A DNA stretch of 35,947 nt, taken from contig NZ_BMZA01000012.1 in the NCBI RefSeq assembly GCF_014652555.1, forward strand, positions 71,400 through 107,346. The letters run 5' to 3'. Under the pieces are notes generated by a model. The model saw nothing but the letters and a program-made list of their open reading frames with translations, was not told the origin of the DNA and ran no database searches. A program made the translations under genes and the position numbers. This DNA comes from Novosphingobium colocasiae. Lineage in GTDB: Bacteria; Pseudomonadota; Alphaproteobacteria; Sphingomonadales; Sphingomonadaceae. Every line of letters starts with the position of its first letter. Positions within the stretch are counted from its first letter, which is position 1. This document shows, in pieces, positions 26,447 to 34,686 of this stretch.

Positions 26447-26914
26447 ATGAGGCGCATGGCAGGGCACGTTCATCATGAGCACGAGGGCGAAAGCCTGATA
26501 TCGGCCGCACGCTCTGCGCTTGTCGCCGAGGGCGAGCAGTGGACCGAAATGCGCGCCGATGTATTCGCCGCGCTGGCCGAACGGGACAAGCCGGCATCGG
26601 CCTATGACCTGGCCGAAACGGTATCGGCGCTGCGCGGCAAGCGGGTCGCGCCCAACAGCGTCTATCGCATCCTTGATCTGTTCGTGCGTACCAATCTGGC
26701 GCGGCGGGTGGAAAGCGCCAACGCCTATCTGGCCAACAGCCACCCCGGTTGCCGGCACGATTGCATCTTCCTGATCTGCGACGCCTGCGGGCAAGCCGTC
26801 CATATCGATGATGACCGGCTGACCGGCGCGCTGATCGCCGCTGCGCGCGAGGCCGGGTTTGCCGATGTCCGGCCGGTGGTCGAACTGCGCGGCACTTGCG
26901 CGGGTTGCAGTTGA
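26447..26914 (+). CDS. zur: Fur-family metalloregulator, probably Zur
   Basis: A 155-residue Fur-superfamily repressor. The N-terminal winged helix (about 25-85) contains PNSVYRILDLFVRTNLARRVE, the family's recognition-helix region. The C-terminal dimer domain has CDACG and a terminal CAGC, the paired CxxC structural zinc site. A histidine-rich start (HVHHEHEGE) and the shape HDCIFLICDACGQA fit Zur better than Fur or PerR. It would repress zinc uptake genes when zinc is sufficient; no such genes are in view. The start at 26447 is uncertain; ATG at 26456 is an alternative. Confidence 0.8.
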   Translation: MRRMAGHVHHEHEGESLISAARSALVAEGEQWTEMRADVFAALAERDKPASAYDLAETVSALRGKRVAPNSVYRILDLFVRTNLARRVESANAYLANSHPGCRHDCIFLICDACGQAVHIDDDRLTGALIAAAREAGFADVRPVVELRGTCAGCS

Positions 26915-27032
26915 CGCGCGGCGCGCGCAATCAGGGGCCCGGCTGTCGATTCCCCCTGTTCTTCGCCGCATCTTGCGCATATCGCCGCCGCCATTGTTCG
27001 ACACCAGTGTGTCAGCCGTGTAAAAGACCGTA

Positions 27033-28955
27033 ATGACAGCCCAGCCGGCCACCCCCCTCCTCGATACTGTCCAGACCCCGCGCGAGCTTCGCGCGCTCAA
27101 GCCTGCGCAATTGCGCCAGTTGGCCGATGAACTGCGCGCCGAGACGATCGCGGCGGTCGGGCAGACCGGCGGGCATCTGGGTTCCGGGCTCGGTGTGGTC
27201 GAGCTGACAGTGGCGCTGCACTATGTGTTCGATACCCCGGCGGACCGGCTGGTGTGGGACGTGGGCCACCAGGCCTATCCGCACAAGATCCTGACCGGGC
27301 GGCGCGATCGCATCCGCACGCTGCGCCAGGGCGGCGGTCTCTCCGGCTTCACCAAGCGCTCCGAAAGCGAATACGACCCCTTCGGCACCGCGCATAGCTC
27401 CACCTCGATCTCCGCCGCGCTCGGCTTTGCCGTGGCGAACAAGATCAAGGGCGTGCCGGGGCGCGGCATCGCCGTGATCGGTGACGGGGCGATGAGCGCG
27501 GGGATGGCTTATGAGGCGATGAACAACGCCGCCGAGGCCGGCAACCTCCTGATCGTCATCCTCAACGACAACGACATGTCGATCGCGCCGCCGGTGGGCG
27601 GGCTTTCGGCCTATCTCGCCAAGCTGGTATCCTCTCGCCCGTTCCTGTCGTTGCGCGATCTCGCCCGCAAGATATCGCGCCGCCTGCCCGAACCTCTGCA
27701 CAAGGCAGCGCGCAAGACCGATGAATTCGCCCGCGGCATGGCGATGGGCGGCACCCTGTTCGAGGAACTGGGGATGTACTACGTCGGCCCGGTCGACGGG
27801 CACAACCTGGACCAGTTGATCCCGGTGCTGGAAAACGTGCGCGATGCCGCAGAAGGGCCGTGCCTGATCCACGTCGTCACCAAGAAGGGCAAGGGCTATG
27901 CCCCGGCCGAAGAGGCGGACGACAAGTATCACGGTGTCCAGAAGTTCAACGTCGTCACCGGCGAACAGGCCAAGGCCCCGGCCGGCCCGCCCAGCTACAC
28001 CGGCGTCTTCGCCAAGGCCCTGATCGCCGAGGCCGAGGCCGACCCGACGATCTGCGCGATCACCGCCGCGATGCCGTCCGGCACCGGGCTCGACAAGTTC
28101 GCAACGCTGTTTCCCGAACGCAGCTTCGATGTCGGCATCGCCGAACAGCACGCGGTGACGTTCGCGGCGGGTCTTGCCGCGCAGGGAATGCGGCCGTTCT
28201 GCGCGATCTATTCCACGTTCCTCCAGCGCGCCTTTGACCAGGTGGTCCACGACGTCGCCATCCAGAACCTGCCGGTGCGCTTCGCGATCGACCGCGCCGG
28301 CCTGGTCGGCGCGGACGGCGCGACGCACGCGGGATCGTTCGACGTCACTTACCTCGCCACGCTGCCTAACATGGTCGTCATGGCTGCGGCGGACGAGGCG
28401 GAGCTGGTGCACATGACCCACACCGCCGCCCGCCATGACAGCGGCCCGATCGCCTTTCGCTATCCGCGCGGCAACGGCGTGGGCGTGCCGCTGCCCGAAA
28501 CGCCGGAACTGCTGGAGATCGGCAAGGGCCGTATCGTGCGCGAAGGAACCAAGGTGGCGATCCTCTCGCTCGGCACCCGCCTGGGCGAGGCGCTGAAGGC
28601 TGCGGACACGCTGGAAGCCAAGGGCCTGTCCACCACCGTTGCCGACCTGCGCTTTGCCAAGCCGCTCGATACCGCGCTGATCCGCCGCCTGATGCTGAGC
28701 CACGAAGTGGTGGTTACGGTGGAAGAAGGATCGATCGGCGGCCTGGGTGCCCATGTCCTGACCATGGCCAGCGACGAAGGGCTGACCGATGCCGGCCTGA
28801 AAATCCGCACCATGCGCCTGCCCGACGTGTTCCAGGACCACGACAAGCCCGAGCTTCAGTACGATCAGGCCGGCCTCAACGCCCCGCAGATCGTCGATAC
28901 GGTGCTGAAGGCGCTGCGCCACAACAGCACCGGCATGGAAGAGGCCTGGGCATAG
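27033..28955 (+). CDS. dxs: 1-deoxy-D-xylulose-5-phosphate synthase
   Basis: A 640-residue thiamine-diphosphate enzyme joining pyruvate and glyceraldehyde 3-phosphate, the first step of the MEP isoprenoid pathway (carotenoids, hopanoids and quinones). Motifs: [17 protein letters not shown] near the start, the ThDP/Mg motif [17 protein letters not shown] to [29 protein letters not shown] with the catalytic glutamate, and [18 protein letters not shown]. Length is normal. No neighbouring ispA or xseB is seen. Confidence 0.97.
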   Translation: MTAQPATPLLDTVQTPRELRALKPAQLRQLADELRAETIAAVGQTGGHLGSGLGVVELTVALHYVFDTPADRLVWDVGHQAYPHKILTGRRDRIRTLRQGGGLSGFTKRSESEYDPFGTAHSSTSISAALGFAVANKIKGVPGRGIAVIGDGAMSAGMAYEAMNNAAEAGNLLIVILNDNDMSIAPPVGGLSAYLAKLVSSRPFLSLRDLARKISRRLPEPLHKAARKTDEFARGMAMGGTLFEELGMYYVGPVDGHNLDQLIPVLENVRDAAEGPCLIHVVTKKGKGYAPAEEADDKYHGVQKFNVVTGEQAKAPAGPPSYTGVFAKALIAEAEADPTICAITAAMPSGTGLDKFATLFPERSFDVGIAEQHAVTFAAGLAAQGMRPFCAIYSTFLQRAFDQVVHDVAIQNLPVRFAIDRAGLVGADGATHAGSFDVTYLATLPNMVVMAAADEAELVHMTHTAARHDSGPIAFRYPRGNGVGVPLPETPELLEIGKGRIVREGTKVAILSLGTRLGEALKAADTLEAKGLSTTVADLRFAKPLDTALIRRLMLSHEVVVTVEEGSIGGLGAHVLTMASDEGLTDAGLKIRTMRLPDVFQDHDKPELQYDQAGLNAPQIVDTVLKALRHNSTGMEEAWA

Positions 28956-28977
28956 GTTCGCCCGGAATTCGGCCTGC

Positions 28978-29125
28978 TCACGGCGTCATCAACTCCGATA
29001 GTCCAGGCGTAACGGACACGGGCGTTTGCCACGACGGTAAGTCGCGCATGCGTGCGACGGTCGGGTTTTTGCCGTCGTCGCGGAGGTGTTGGCAGAAGCT
29101 GCGCATGATTGGATCATGGCGTGCG
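28978..29125 (-). pseudogene. IS110-family transposase C-terminal remnant
   Basis: Read on the minus strand the DNA encodes IAARHDPIMRSFCQHLRDDG, then KNPTVARMRDL and a short tail to a stop at 28978. This parallels the IS110/IS116/IS902 C-terminal domain (..ATRHNPxIRAFYxRLxxxGKxxKxALxAxMRKLL..), with a few residues missing before the MR-L motif. Nothing upstream codes for the rest, as the beta-propeller gene abuts it. It looks like scar DNA of a former insertion sequence. Terminal repeats were not identified. Confidence 0.5.
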
Positions 29126-29137
29126 GCAATGTCAACT

Positions 29138-30133
29138 TCACCCGCCCAGCGCCACGCCCCAGGGGCCATCCCCGGCGGGGATCGTCGCCGTCACTTTCAA
29201 CGTCGTCAGGTCCACCACCGACAGATCGTTGCTGGCCCCGTTGGCGACCAGAGCGCGGGTTCCGCCGGGCAGGATGGCGAGGTGCCATGGCCGGCCGCCC
29301 ACTTTCACATAACCGCGCACGGTGGCGCTGGCGACATCCACCACCGCGATCGCATCGGCGCGGCCCAGCGCCACGACGGCCGTCTTGCCGTCGGGGGTAA
29401 AGCGTATGCCGCAGGGCATGACCTTGTAGGCGGGCACGCCGGGGGGCGCGAAGCTGATGGTCCCGGTCACCGCCTGCGTCGCCGGATCGGCCATCTGCAC
29501 CACTCCGCCCACTTCGGCGGCGATCCACACCTGCGCGCCATCGGCGGTGAATTCGATGTGGCGCGGGCGCGCCTCGGTCTCCATGGCGGTGCGTACCGTG
29601 CGGCTGGCGAGATCGATCCACGAGACGGTATTGTCCTCCTCGCTCGTCACCAGCAGCCACTTGCCGTCCGGGCTCTGGGCGATGCCTTCGGGCTCCTTGC
29701 CCACCGGCAGTTGCCAGGCGACCTTGCGGGTGGCGAGATCGATGGCGGTCACCGCGCCGTCATCCTCGTTGGCGGCAAACAGCAGGGTGCCGTCGTAGGA
29801 CGCGAAGAACTGTTCCGGGTCCGCGCCCGAAGGCAGGTTGGCGATCAGCGCACCGGTTTGCGGATCGCGCAGTTCCACCGTGTTGTCGGCTCCGGCGCAG
29901 ACCAGCAGATACTTGCCGTCGCGGGTCATCGCGATACCGCGCGGGCGCTTGCCCACCGGCCACTGCGCCACCGCCTTGCCGCTGGCGAGATCAACCACGG
30001 TGACGGTGGATGATCGCTCGTTGCTGACATAGGCGCGCGCCGGCGGTCCCGCTTCCTGCGCCCATGCCGGCGATGCCGCGCCGGCGCACAGCAGGGAAAC
30101 GCCCGTCAGGGCCGCAAGGGCGCATGCGCGCAT
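29138..30133 (-). CDS. YVTN-type beta-propeller protein of PQQ-dependent alcohol metabolism
   Basis: A 331-residue periplasmic protein with a signal peptide (cleavage near AWA-QE, residue 25) and seven-blade YVTN repeats such as YVSNERSSTVTVVDLASGKAV, RGIAMTRDGKYLLVC and DLSVVDLTTLKVTATIP. The family is repeatedly found beside PQQ alcohol dehydrogenases and is annotated as associated with PQQ-dependent catabolism; its task is not established. It is divergent from pedF across a 181-nt gap, which suggests shared control with the dehydrogenase cluster. Confidence 0.82.
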   Translation of the reverse strand: MRACALAALTGVSLLCAGAASPAWAQEAGPPARAYVSNERSSTVTVVDLASGKAVAQWPVGKRPRGIAMTRDGKYLLVCAGADNTVELRDPQTGALIANLPSGADPEQFFASYDGTLLFAANEDDGAVTAIDLATRKVAWQLPVGKEPEGIAQSPDGKWLLVTSEEDNTVSWIDLASRTVRTAMETEARPRHIEFTADGAQVWIAAEVGGVVQMADPATQAVTGTISFAPPGVPAYKVMPCGIRFTPDGKTAVVALGRADAIAVVDVASATVRGYVKVGGRPWHLAILPGGTRALVANGASNDLSVVDLTTLKVTATIPAGDGPWGVALGG

Positions 30134-30314
30134 CGGTCACTCTCCGCCATTATCTTGTGCAACTGCGGTCGATCCTATGCCGCATCGGCCGCGAACGGAA
30201 TGCGACCTTGGTCTTGTACCATGGTCCTATTGGGCCGGGCCGCCGCATCACGGTAACCATGGGCCAAGGTCGGGGCCACGCAACGCCCCGGCATGTCGCA
30301 GAGGAACACCTGAA
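30134..30314. promoter_or_regulatory. divergent promoter region of the alcohol dehydrogenase cluster
   Basis: A 181-nt gap between the divergently read propeller gene and pedF. It must contain promoters for both and is the obvious target for the response regulator encoded at the end of the cluster. The only firm element is the pedF ribosome site GAGGA (30300-30304). No palindrome stood out. Confidence 0.4.
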
Positions 30315-30758
30315 ATGACCATCCGCACCGGCCGCGCGGCGCTGATCGCCGCTGCCGCCATCGCCTCGCTCTCCGTCGGCACCAGCCTCTACGCGCACGG
30401 CAACGTCACGCCTCAGGCGGTCGATACCTCGGACCTGCCCGATATGGCCGGCGGCAATGACAACTGGGTGCAGCACAACCCCTATCGCGGCAATGCCCGG
30501 GCGCTGGAAATCGGCCAGTCCGCCTATGGCCAGAACTGCGCGCGCTGCCACGGGCTGGACGCCATTTCCGGCGGCATCGCCCCGGACCTGCGCTATCTGG
30601 AACTGGGCGACGCGGGCGATGAATGGTTCGTTGAGCGCTTCCGCCACGGCTCCAGCCACGACGGCAAGGTCTACATGCCGCCCTTCGGCGACGTGCTGGG
30701 CCAGAAGGCCGGGTGGGCCATCCGCACCTGGGTCGAATCCAAGCATACGGACGAGTAG
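30315..30758 (+). CDS. pedF: cytochrome c-550 PedF
   Basis: A 147-residue periplasmic c-type cytochrome, electron acceptor for PQQ alcohol dehydrogenases. A signal peptide (cut near LYA-HG, residue 27) precedes the haem site CARCH (C75, C78, H79) and the methionine ligand in VYMPPFG. The segments AHGNVTPQAVDTSDL, NPYRGN and CHGLDAISGGIAPDLRYLE are characteristic of PedF. The start at 30315 is fixed by GAGGA upstream; the longer in-frame extension lacks signal-peptide character. Confidence 0.9.
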   Translation: MTIRTGRAALIAAAAIASLSVGTSLYAHGNVTPQAVDTSDLPDMAGGNDNWVQHNPYRGNARALEIGQSAYGQNCARCHGLDAISGGIAPDLRYLELGDAGDEWFVERFRHGSSHDGKVYMPPFGDVLGQKAGWAIRTWVESKHTDE

Positions 30759-30763
30759 GCGCG

Positions 30764-31663
30764 ATGCGCGCCACCCGCAGGTCCTTGCTGAAGGGCCTCG
30801 CCCGCGCCGGTTTCGGGGCCGCAGGCGTGCTGGCACTGCCGGCCGCCTTGCGGCCCTTGCCGTTGCAGGCGGCCCCGCTCGAGAAGGTGAAGGAGCTCGG
30901 CGTGCTGCGCGTCGGGCTCTATACCGATAACCGCCCGTGGTCCTGGGATGATGGCGGCAAGCCCGCCGGGATCGACGCCGATCTGGCCCGCGCGCTCGCC
31001 TCGCAACTGGGCGTGCGCGCCGATATCGCGTTGTTTCTGGCGGACGATGACATCGCCGGCGATCTGCGCAACGTGGTGTGGCGCGGCGGCCTGCTCGGCT
31101 TCCAGCCGTGCGACGTGATGCTGCACGTGCCCTTTGACAAGATCCTTATCAAGGAAGAGGACAACGTCGCCTTCCTGGCACCCTATCACCGCGAAACATT
31201 CGGCGCGGCCTGTTCCGCTGATGGCGGCAATTGCGAGGCGCATCCCGCCAGCTTCAAGGGCCACCCCGTCGCGGTCGAGACAGCCTCGATCCCCGATCTC
31301 TACATGCTCGGCCAGGCCGGCGGTTCGATGACCAGAGACCTGATCCACGTGCCGACAGGCTACGAAGCGGTTGCGGCGCTCACCGACGGGCGCGCCGATT
31401 TCACCGTCGCCACCACCGCCCAGATCGAAGCCGTGGTCGCCGATCACCCGGACTCCGGCATCAAGGTACGCAAGTCGGCATTGCCGCTGATGATGTCGCC
31501 GGGCTGGGACATCGGCATCGCGGTCAAGGACAACGCCCGCACTCTCGGCTTCGCGCTGGAAGAAGCGATCGGCGCGATGATCGCGGACGGGCGGATGAAG
31601 GCCCTTTTCGCTCACCACGGCGTCCAGTGGCACCCCGCGCTGGCGGCTCAGCCCTCCACCTGA
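30764..31663 (+). CDS. XoxJ/MoxJ-type periplasmic binding protein
   Basis: A 299-residue protein of the type-2 periplasmic solute-binding fold, associated with quinoprotein dehydrogenases. The N terminus has a Tat-like TRRSLLKG with a hydrophobic stretch and a cleavage site near LQA-APL. The mature part opens with [16 protein letters not shown] and contains [14 protein letters not shown]. In methylotrophs XoxJ is thought to help activate or mature the lanthanide dehydrogenase rather than serve transport. It begins 5 nt after pedF, so the two are co-transcribed. A longer start at 30713 would run inside pedF and is rejected. Confidence 0.82.
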   Translation: MRATRRSLLKGLARAGFGAAGVLALPAALRPLPLQAAPLEKVKELGVLRVGLYTDNRPWSWDDGGKPAGIDADLARALASQLGVRADIALFLADDDIAGDLRNVVWRGGLLGFQPCDVMLHVPFDKILIKEEDNVAFLAPYHRETFGAACSADGGNCEAHPASFKGHPVAVETASIPDLYMLGQAGGSMTRDLIHVPTGYEAVAALTDGRADFTVATTAQIEAVVADHPDSGIKVRKSALPLMMSPGWDIGIAVKDNARTLGFALEEAIGAMIADGRMKALFAHHGVQWHPALAAQPST

Positions 31664-31665
31664 CC

Positions 31666-31730
31666 CCACGGCGCGACGGTACCTGCCGTGGAACAGGGGG
31701 ACGGGGACACCGACTGCGACCGGTGTCCCC
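31666..31730 (+). terminator. two tandem hairpins between the xoxJ-like gene and the PQQ dehydrogenase
   Basis: CCACGGC (31666-31672) pairs with GCCGTGG (31685-31691). GGGGACACCG (31703-31712) pairs perfectly with CGGTGTCCCC (31721-31730) around an 8-nt loop. They begin 3 nt after the xoxJ-like stop. No T-run follows, so partial termination or protection of the pedF-xoxJ RNA end is as likely as full termination. The downstream dehydrogenase probably has its own promoter in the remaining 214 nt. Confidence 0.5.
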
Positions 31731-31944
31731 CGAACCCGTATGGCCGCGCACCGCCATGCGGCGCAGCAATCGCCTGCAACATATCGCCGGAATCACCCGG
31801 TTTTGGCGTCGTCATCCTCCCAAGGTTCAATTGCCTGCATCCGCCCAGCGGATAGGCTCTCGTCCGACGACCGGGGCCTTCAGGGGGCACACTTTCCCGA
31901 TTTCACCCGCACCCCGGCGCGATACCCCACAAAGGAGGGACAGG

Positions 31945-33693
31945 ATGAAGCGGCGTTTTTCAACCATCATCGGCAGCATGGCGCTGGCCAGTGCCGCACT
32001 GTCGGCACCCGTAGTCGCGGCCGACGGCCCCAGCGGAGCCGATATCGCCAACGATGCCCAGACCCCGGGCGACGTGCTGAGCTACGGCATGGGCCCGTGG
32101 CAGCAGCGGTTCAGCTCGCTCGACAAGCTCAACACCACCAACGTGACCAAGCTGGTCCCGGTCTTCGCCGCCTCGCTTGGCGGCGAAAAGCAGCGCGGCC
32201 AGGAATCGCAGCCGCTGGTCTACGACGGCATGATCTACGTCACCGGTTCCTATTCGCGCCTGTTCGCCTTCGATGCGCGCACCGGAGAGAAGAAGTGGGA
32301 ATACAACGCCCGCCTGCCCGATGCCATCATGCCCTGCTGCGACGTCGTCAACCGCGGTGCCGCGATCCACGGCAACAAGGTGATCTTCGCCACGCTCGAC
32401 GCGCACCTCGTCGCGCTCGACCGCCACACCGGCAAGGTGATCTGGAACAAGAAGACCGGCGACTACCAGGCCGGCTATTCGGCCACTGCCGCGCCCCTGA
32501 TCGTCGGCAACAAGGTGATCGTCGGCAATTCCGGCGGCGAATTCGGCATCGTCGGCGAAGTCCAGGCCCGCGACGTCGAAACCGGCGAACTGATCTGGTC
32601 GCGCCCGACCGTCGAAGGCAACATGGGCACGCTCAACGGCAAGGACAACGGCATCAGCGGCAAGACCAATGCCACCTGGACCGGCGATCTCTACAAGACC
32701 GGCGGCGGTGCCACCTGGCTGGGCGGCACTTATGATCCGGGCACCAACATGGTCTATTTCGGCACCGGCAACCCCGGCCCGTGGAACAGCCACCTGCGCC
32801 CCGGCGACAACCTCTACACCGCCTCGACGCTGGGCATCGATGCCGATACCGGCGTCATCAAGTGGCACTACCAGACCACCCCGCACGACGGCTGGGACTT
32901 CGACGGCGTCAACGAATTCGTGCCTTTCGATGCCAGCATCAACGGCAAGCCGATGAAGCTGGGGGCCAAGGCCGATCGCAACGGCTATTTCTATGTCCTC
33001 GACCGGACCAACGGCAAGCTGGTCAGCGCGAACAAGTTCGTGATGCAGACCACCTGGGCGAACGGGATCAACCTGAAGACCGGCCGCCCCAACTACGTCG
33101 ATGACAACCGTCCCGGCGCGCCCGGTACCGCCGACAAAGGCAAGGTGGTGTTCGCCAGCCCGTCGTTCCTCGGCGGCAAGAACTGGATGCCGATGGCCTA
33201 TTCGCAGGACACCGGCCTGTTCTACGTCCCGTCGAACGACTGGGGCATGGACATCTGGAACGAACCGATCGCCTACAAGAAGGGCGCGGCGTTCCTGGGT
33301 GCGGGCTTCACCATCAAGCCGATCGCCGAAGACCATATCGGCGCGCTGCGGGCGATGGACCCGAAGACCGGCAAGATCGTGTGGGAATACAAGAACAAGG
33401 CCCCGCTGTGGGGTGGCGTCCTGACCACGCACGGCAACCTCGTCTTCACCGGCACGCCGGAAGGCTTCCTCAAGGCGTTCGATGCCAAGAGCGGCCAGGA
33501 ACTGTGGAAGTTCCAGACCGGCTCCGGCGTCGTCGGCTCGCCGATCACCTGGGAACAGGACGGCGAACAGTACGTGGCGGTCATGTCCGGCTGGGGCGGC
33601 GCGGTGCCGCTGTGGGGCGGCGAAGTGGCCAAGACGTTCAAGGAAATCAGCCAGGGCGGCATGCTCTGGGTGTTCAAGCTGCCCAAGCAGTAA
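31945..33693 (+). CDS. pedH: PQQ-dependent alcohol dehydrogenase, lanthanide-type
   Basis: A 582-residue periplasmic quinoprotein with a signal peptide (cut near VVA-AD, residue 26) and an eight-bladed propeller of tryptophan-docking motifs. The adjacent cysteines C131-C132 (MPCCDVV) form the ring disulfide next to PQQ. The catalytic aspartate D318 sits in GWDFDG; a second aspartate two residues on, D320, is the hallmark of lanthanide-dependent enzymes (XoxF, PedH, ExaF), where calcium enzymes have a neutral residue. The C-terminal half ([35 protein letters not shown]) resembles ethanol-type ExaA/PedE/PedH more than XoxF. The ATG at 31945 has AAAGGAGGGA upstream, a very strong ribosome site. 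It should oxidise primary alcohols and pass electrons to PedF. Confidence 0.88.
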   Translation: MKRRFSTIIGSMALASAALSAPVVAADGPSGADIANDAQTPGDVLSYGMGPWQQRFSSLDKLNTTNVTKLVPVFAASLGGEKQRGQESQPLVYDGMIYVTGSYSRLFAFDARTGEKKWEYNARLPDAIMPCCDVVNRGAAIHGNKVIFATLDAHLVALDRHTGKVIWNKKTGDYQAGYSATAAPLIVGNKVIVGNSGGEFGIVGEVQARDVETGELIWSRPTVEGNMGTLNGKDNGISGKTNATWTGDLYKTGGGATWLGGTYDPGTNMVYFGTGNPGPWNSHLRPGDNLYTASTLGIDADTGVIKWHYQTTPHDGWDFDGVNEFVPFDASINGKPMKLGAKADRNGYFYVLDRTNGKLVSANKFVMQTTWANGINLKTGRPNYVDDNRPGAPGTADKGKVVFASPSFLGGKNWMPMAYSQDTGLFYVPSNDWGMDIWNEPIAYKKGAAFLGAGFTIKPIAEDHIGALRAMDPKTGKIVWEYKNKAPLWGGVLTTHGNLVFTGTPEGFLKAFDAKSGQELWKFQTGSGVVGSPITWEQDGEQYVAVMSGWGGAVPLWGGEVAKTFKEISQGGMLWVFKLPKQ

Positions 33694-33811
33694 ACCCCTC
33701 CACCCGGCGCGCCGGCCGCATCGTCCCCGCCAGGGACGACCACGCGACTGGCGCGCCGCCCCTCCCCGGGTTACAGTGCAGATGAAATCGAATGCGGTCA
33801 TGAAGGGCACT

Positions 33812-34462
33812 ATGGAAGACATCGCCGGACCCGATCGCGTGCTGATCGTAGATGACCATTCGCTGGTGCGCGACGGTTTGCGCTCCATCTTCGACGATGC
33901 CTTTCCCGATTGCGAAATCCTGGAAGCGGACTGCCTCGAAAGCGCGCTGGCCGCGCTCGACAGTTCGGGCGAAGTCGATCTGGTCCTGCTCGATTTCAAC
34001 ATCCCCGACGTATCGCGCCTGTCCGGCCTCGAACAGTTGCGCGACCGGTTTCCGGCGACGCCGGTGGTCATGGTATCGGGCGTGACCGAACGCAACGTGG
34101 TGCGCGACGCGCTGGCCGCCGGGGCCGCCGGGTTCGTGCCCAAGTCGCTCAAGCGATCGCAGATCATCGAAGCGCTGGAACTGGTGCTCTCGGGCGAGAT
34201 CTACATGCCCGAACTGCCGGGAGACGACAGCGCGGCCGCCGAAGAAGACCTGATCCGCGCCCGCATCGCCAGCCTGACCCCGCAACAGCGCGTGGTCCTC
34301 TCGCACCTCGTCGCCGGACGGCTCAACAAGCAGATCGCTTACGAACTCGACGTATCGATGACGACGGTGAAGGCGCACGTCTCGGCCATCCTGCAAAAGA
34401 TGAACGTGTTTTCGCGCACGCAGGCGGTGATCATGGTGGGGAAGATTGATTTTACGGGGTGA
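33812..34462 (+). CDS. LuxR-type response regulator of the alcohol dehydrogenase cluster
   Basis: A 216-residue two-component regulator: receiver domain (about 8-125) with the acidic pair D14-D15, phospho-acceptor D61 (LLDFN) and a conserved lysine in GFVPKSL, then a LuxR-type HTH (about 155-212; LTPQQRVVLSHLVAGRLNKQ, TTVKAHVSAILQKMNV). Homologues (ExaE, AgmR, ErbR, PedR) control PQQ alcohol dehydrogenase genes, which fits its place 118 nt after the dehydrogenase. No sensor kinase is in view. The start at 33812 has AAGGG 4 nt upstream; ATGs at 33782 and 33800 are in-frame alternatives. Confidence 0.88.
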   Translation: MEDIAGPDRVLIVDDHSLVRDGLRSIFDDAFPDCEILEADCLESALAALDSSGEVDLVLLDFNIPDVSRLSGLEQLRDRFPATPVVMVSGVTERNVVRDALAAGAAGFVPKSLKRSQIIEALELVLSGEIYMPELPGDDSAAAEEDLIRARIASLTPQQRVVLSHLVAGRLNKQIAYELDVSMTTVKAHVSAILQKMNVFSRTQAVIMVGKIDFTG

Positions 34463-34686
34463 GTTGGGGTGGGGGAGCGACGGGTTTTGGGGCATTACCG
34501 CCATTTTCGCGCCTGCGCGGATAAGGCGGCTTGCAGGAGAAAAAAGATGCTTTGAACGAGAGCAAGCCGCGGCAGGAAACAGGCGAGGCGGGCCGATTGT
34601 GGAATGCCGTCGCACTAGCGAGTCTCAGGATAGGAGCCATTGTCGTGGCGTCTCATCGCGAGGTACTCGTGCAGGTCACTTTCTCA
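34463..34686. other. non-coding boundary before AT-rich DNA
   Basis: These 224 bases separate the response regulator from the AT-rich gene at the right edge and mark a clear change in composition. Short open frames here lack ribosome sites and protein-like composition. I looked for a tRNA fragment or repeat matching the left-end att-like site and saw none. Confidence 0.4.

Noticed and set aside
27012..28922. Minus-strand open frame opposite dxs
   Set aside because: dxs is unmistakable on the plus strand; the reverse frame lacks protein-like composition.
34463..34686. Second tRNA-derived att site at the right composition boundary
   Set aside because: Searched by eye for a CCA-ended tRNA fragment or a copy of the left-end 23 nt; none seen.
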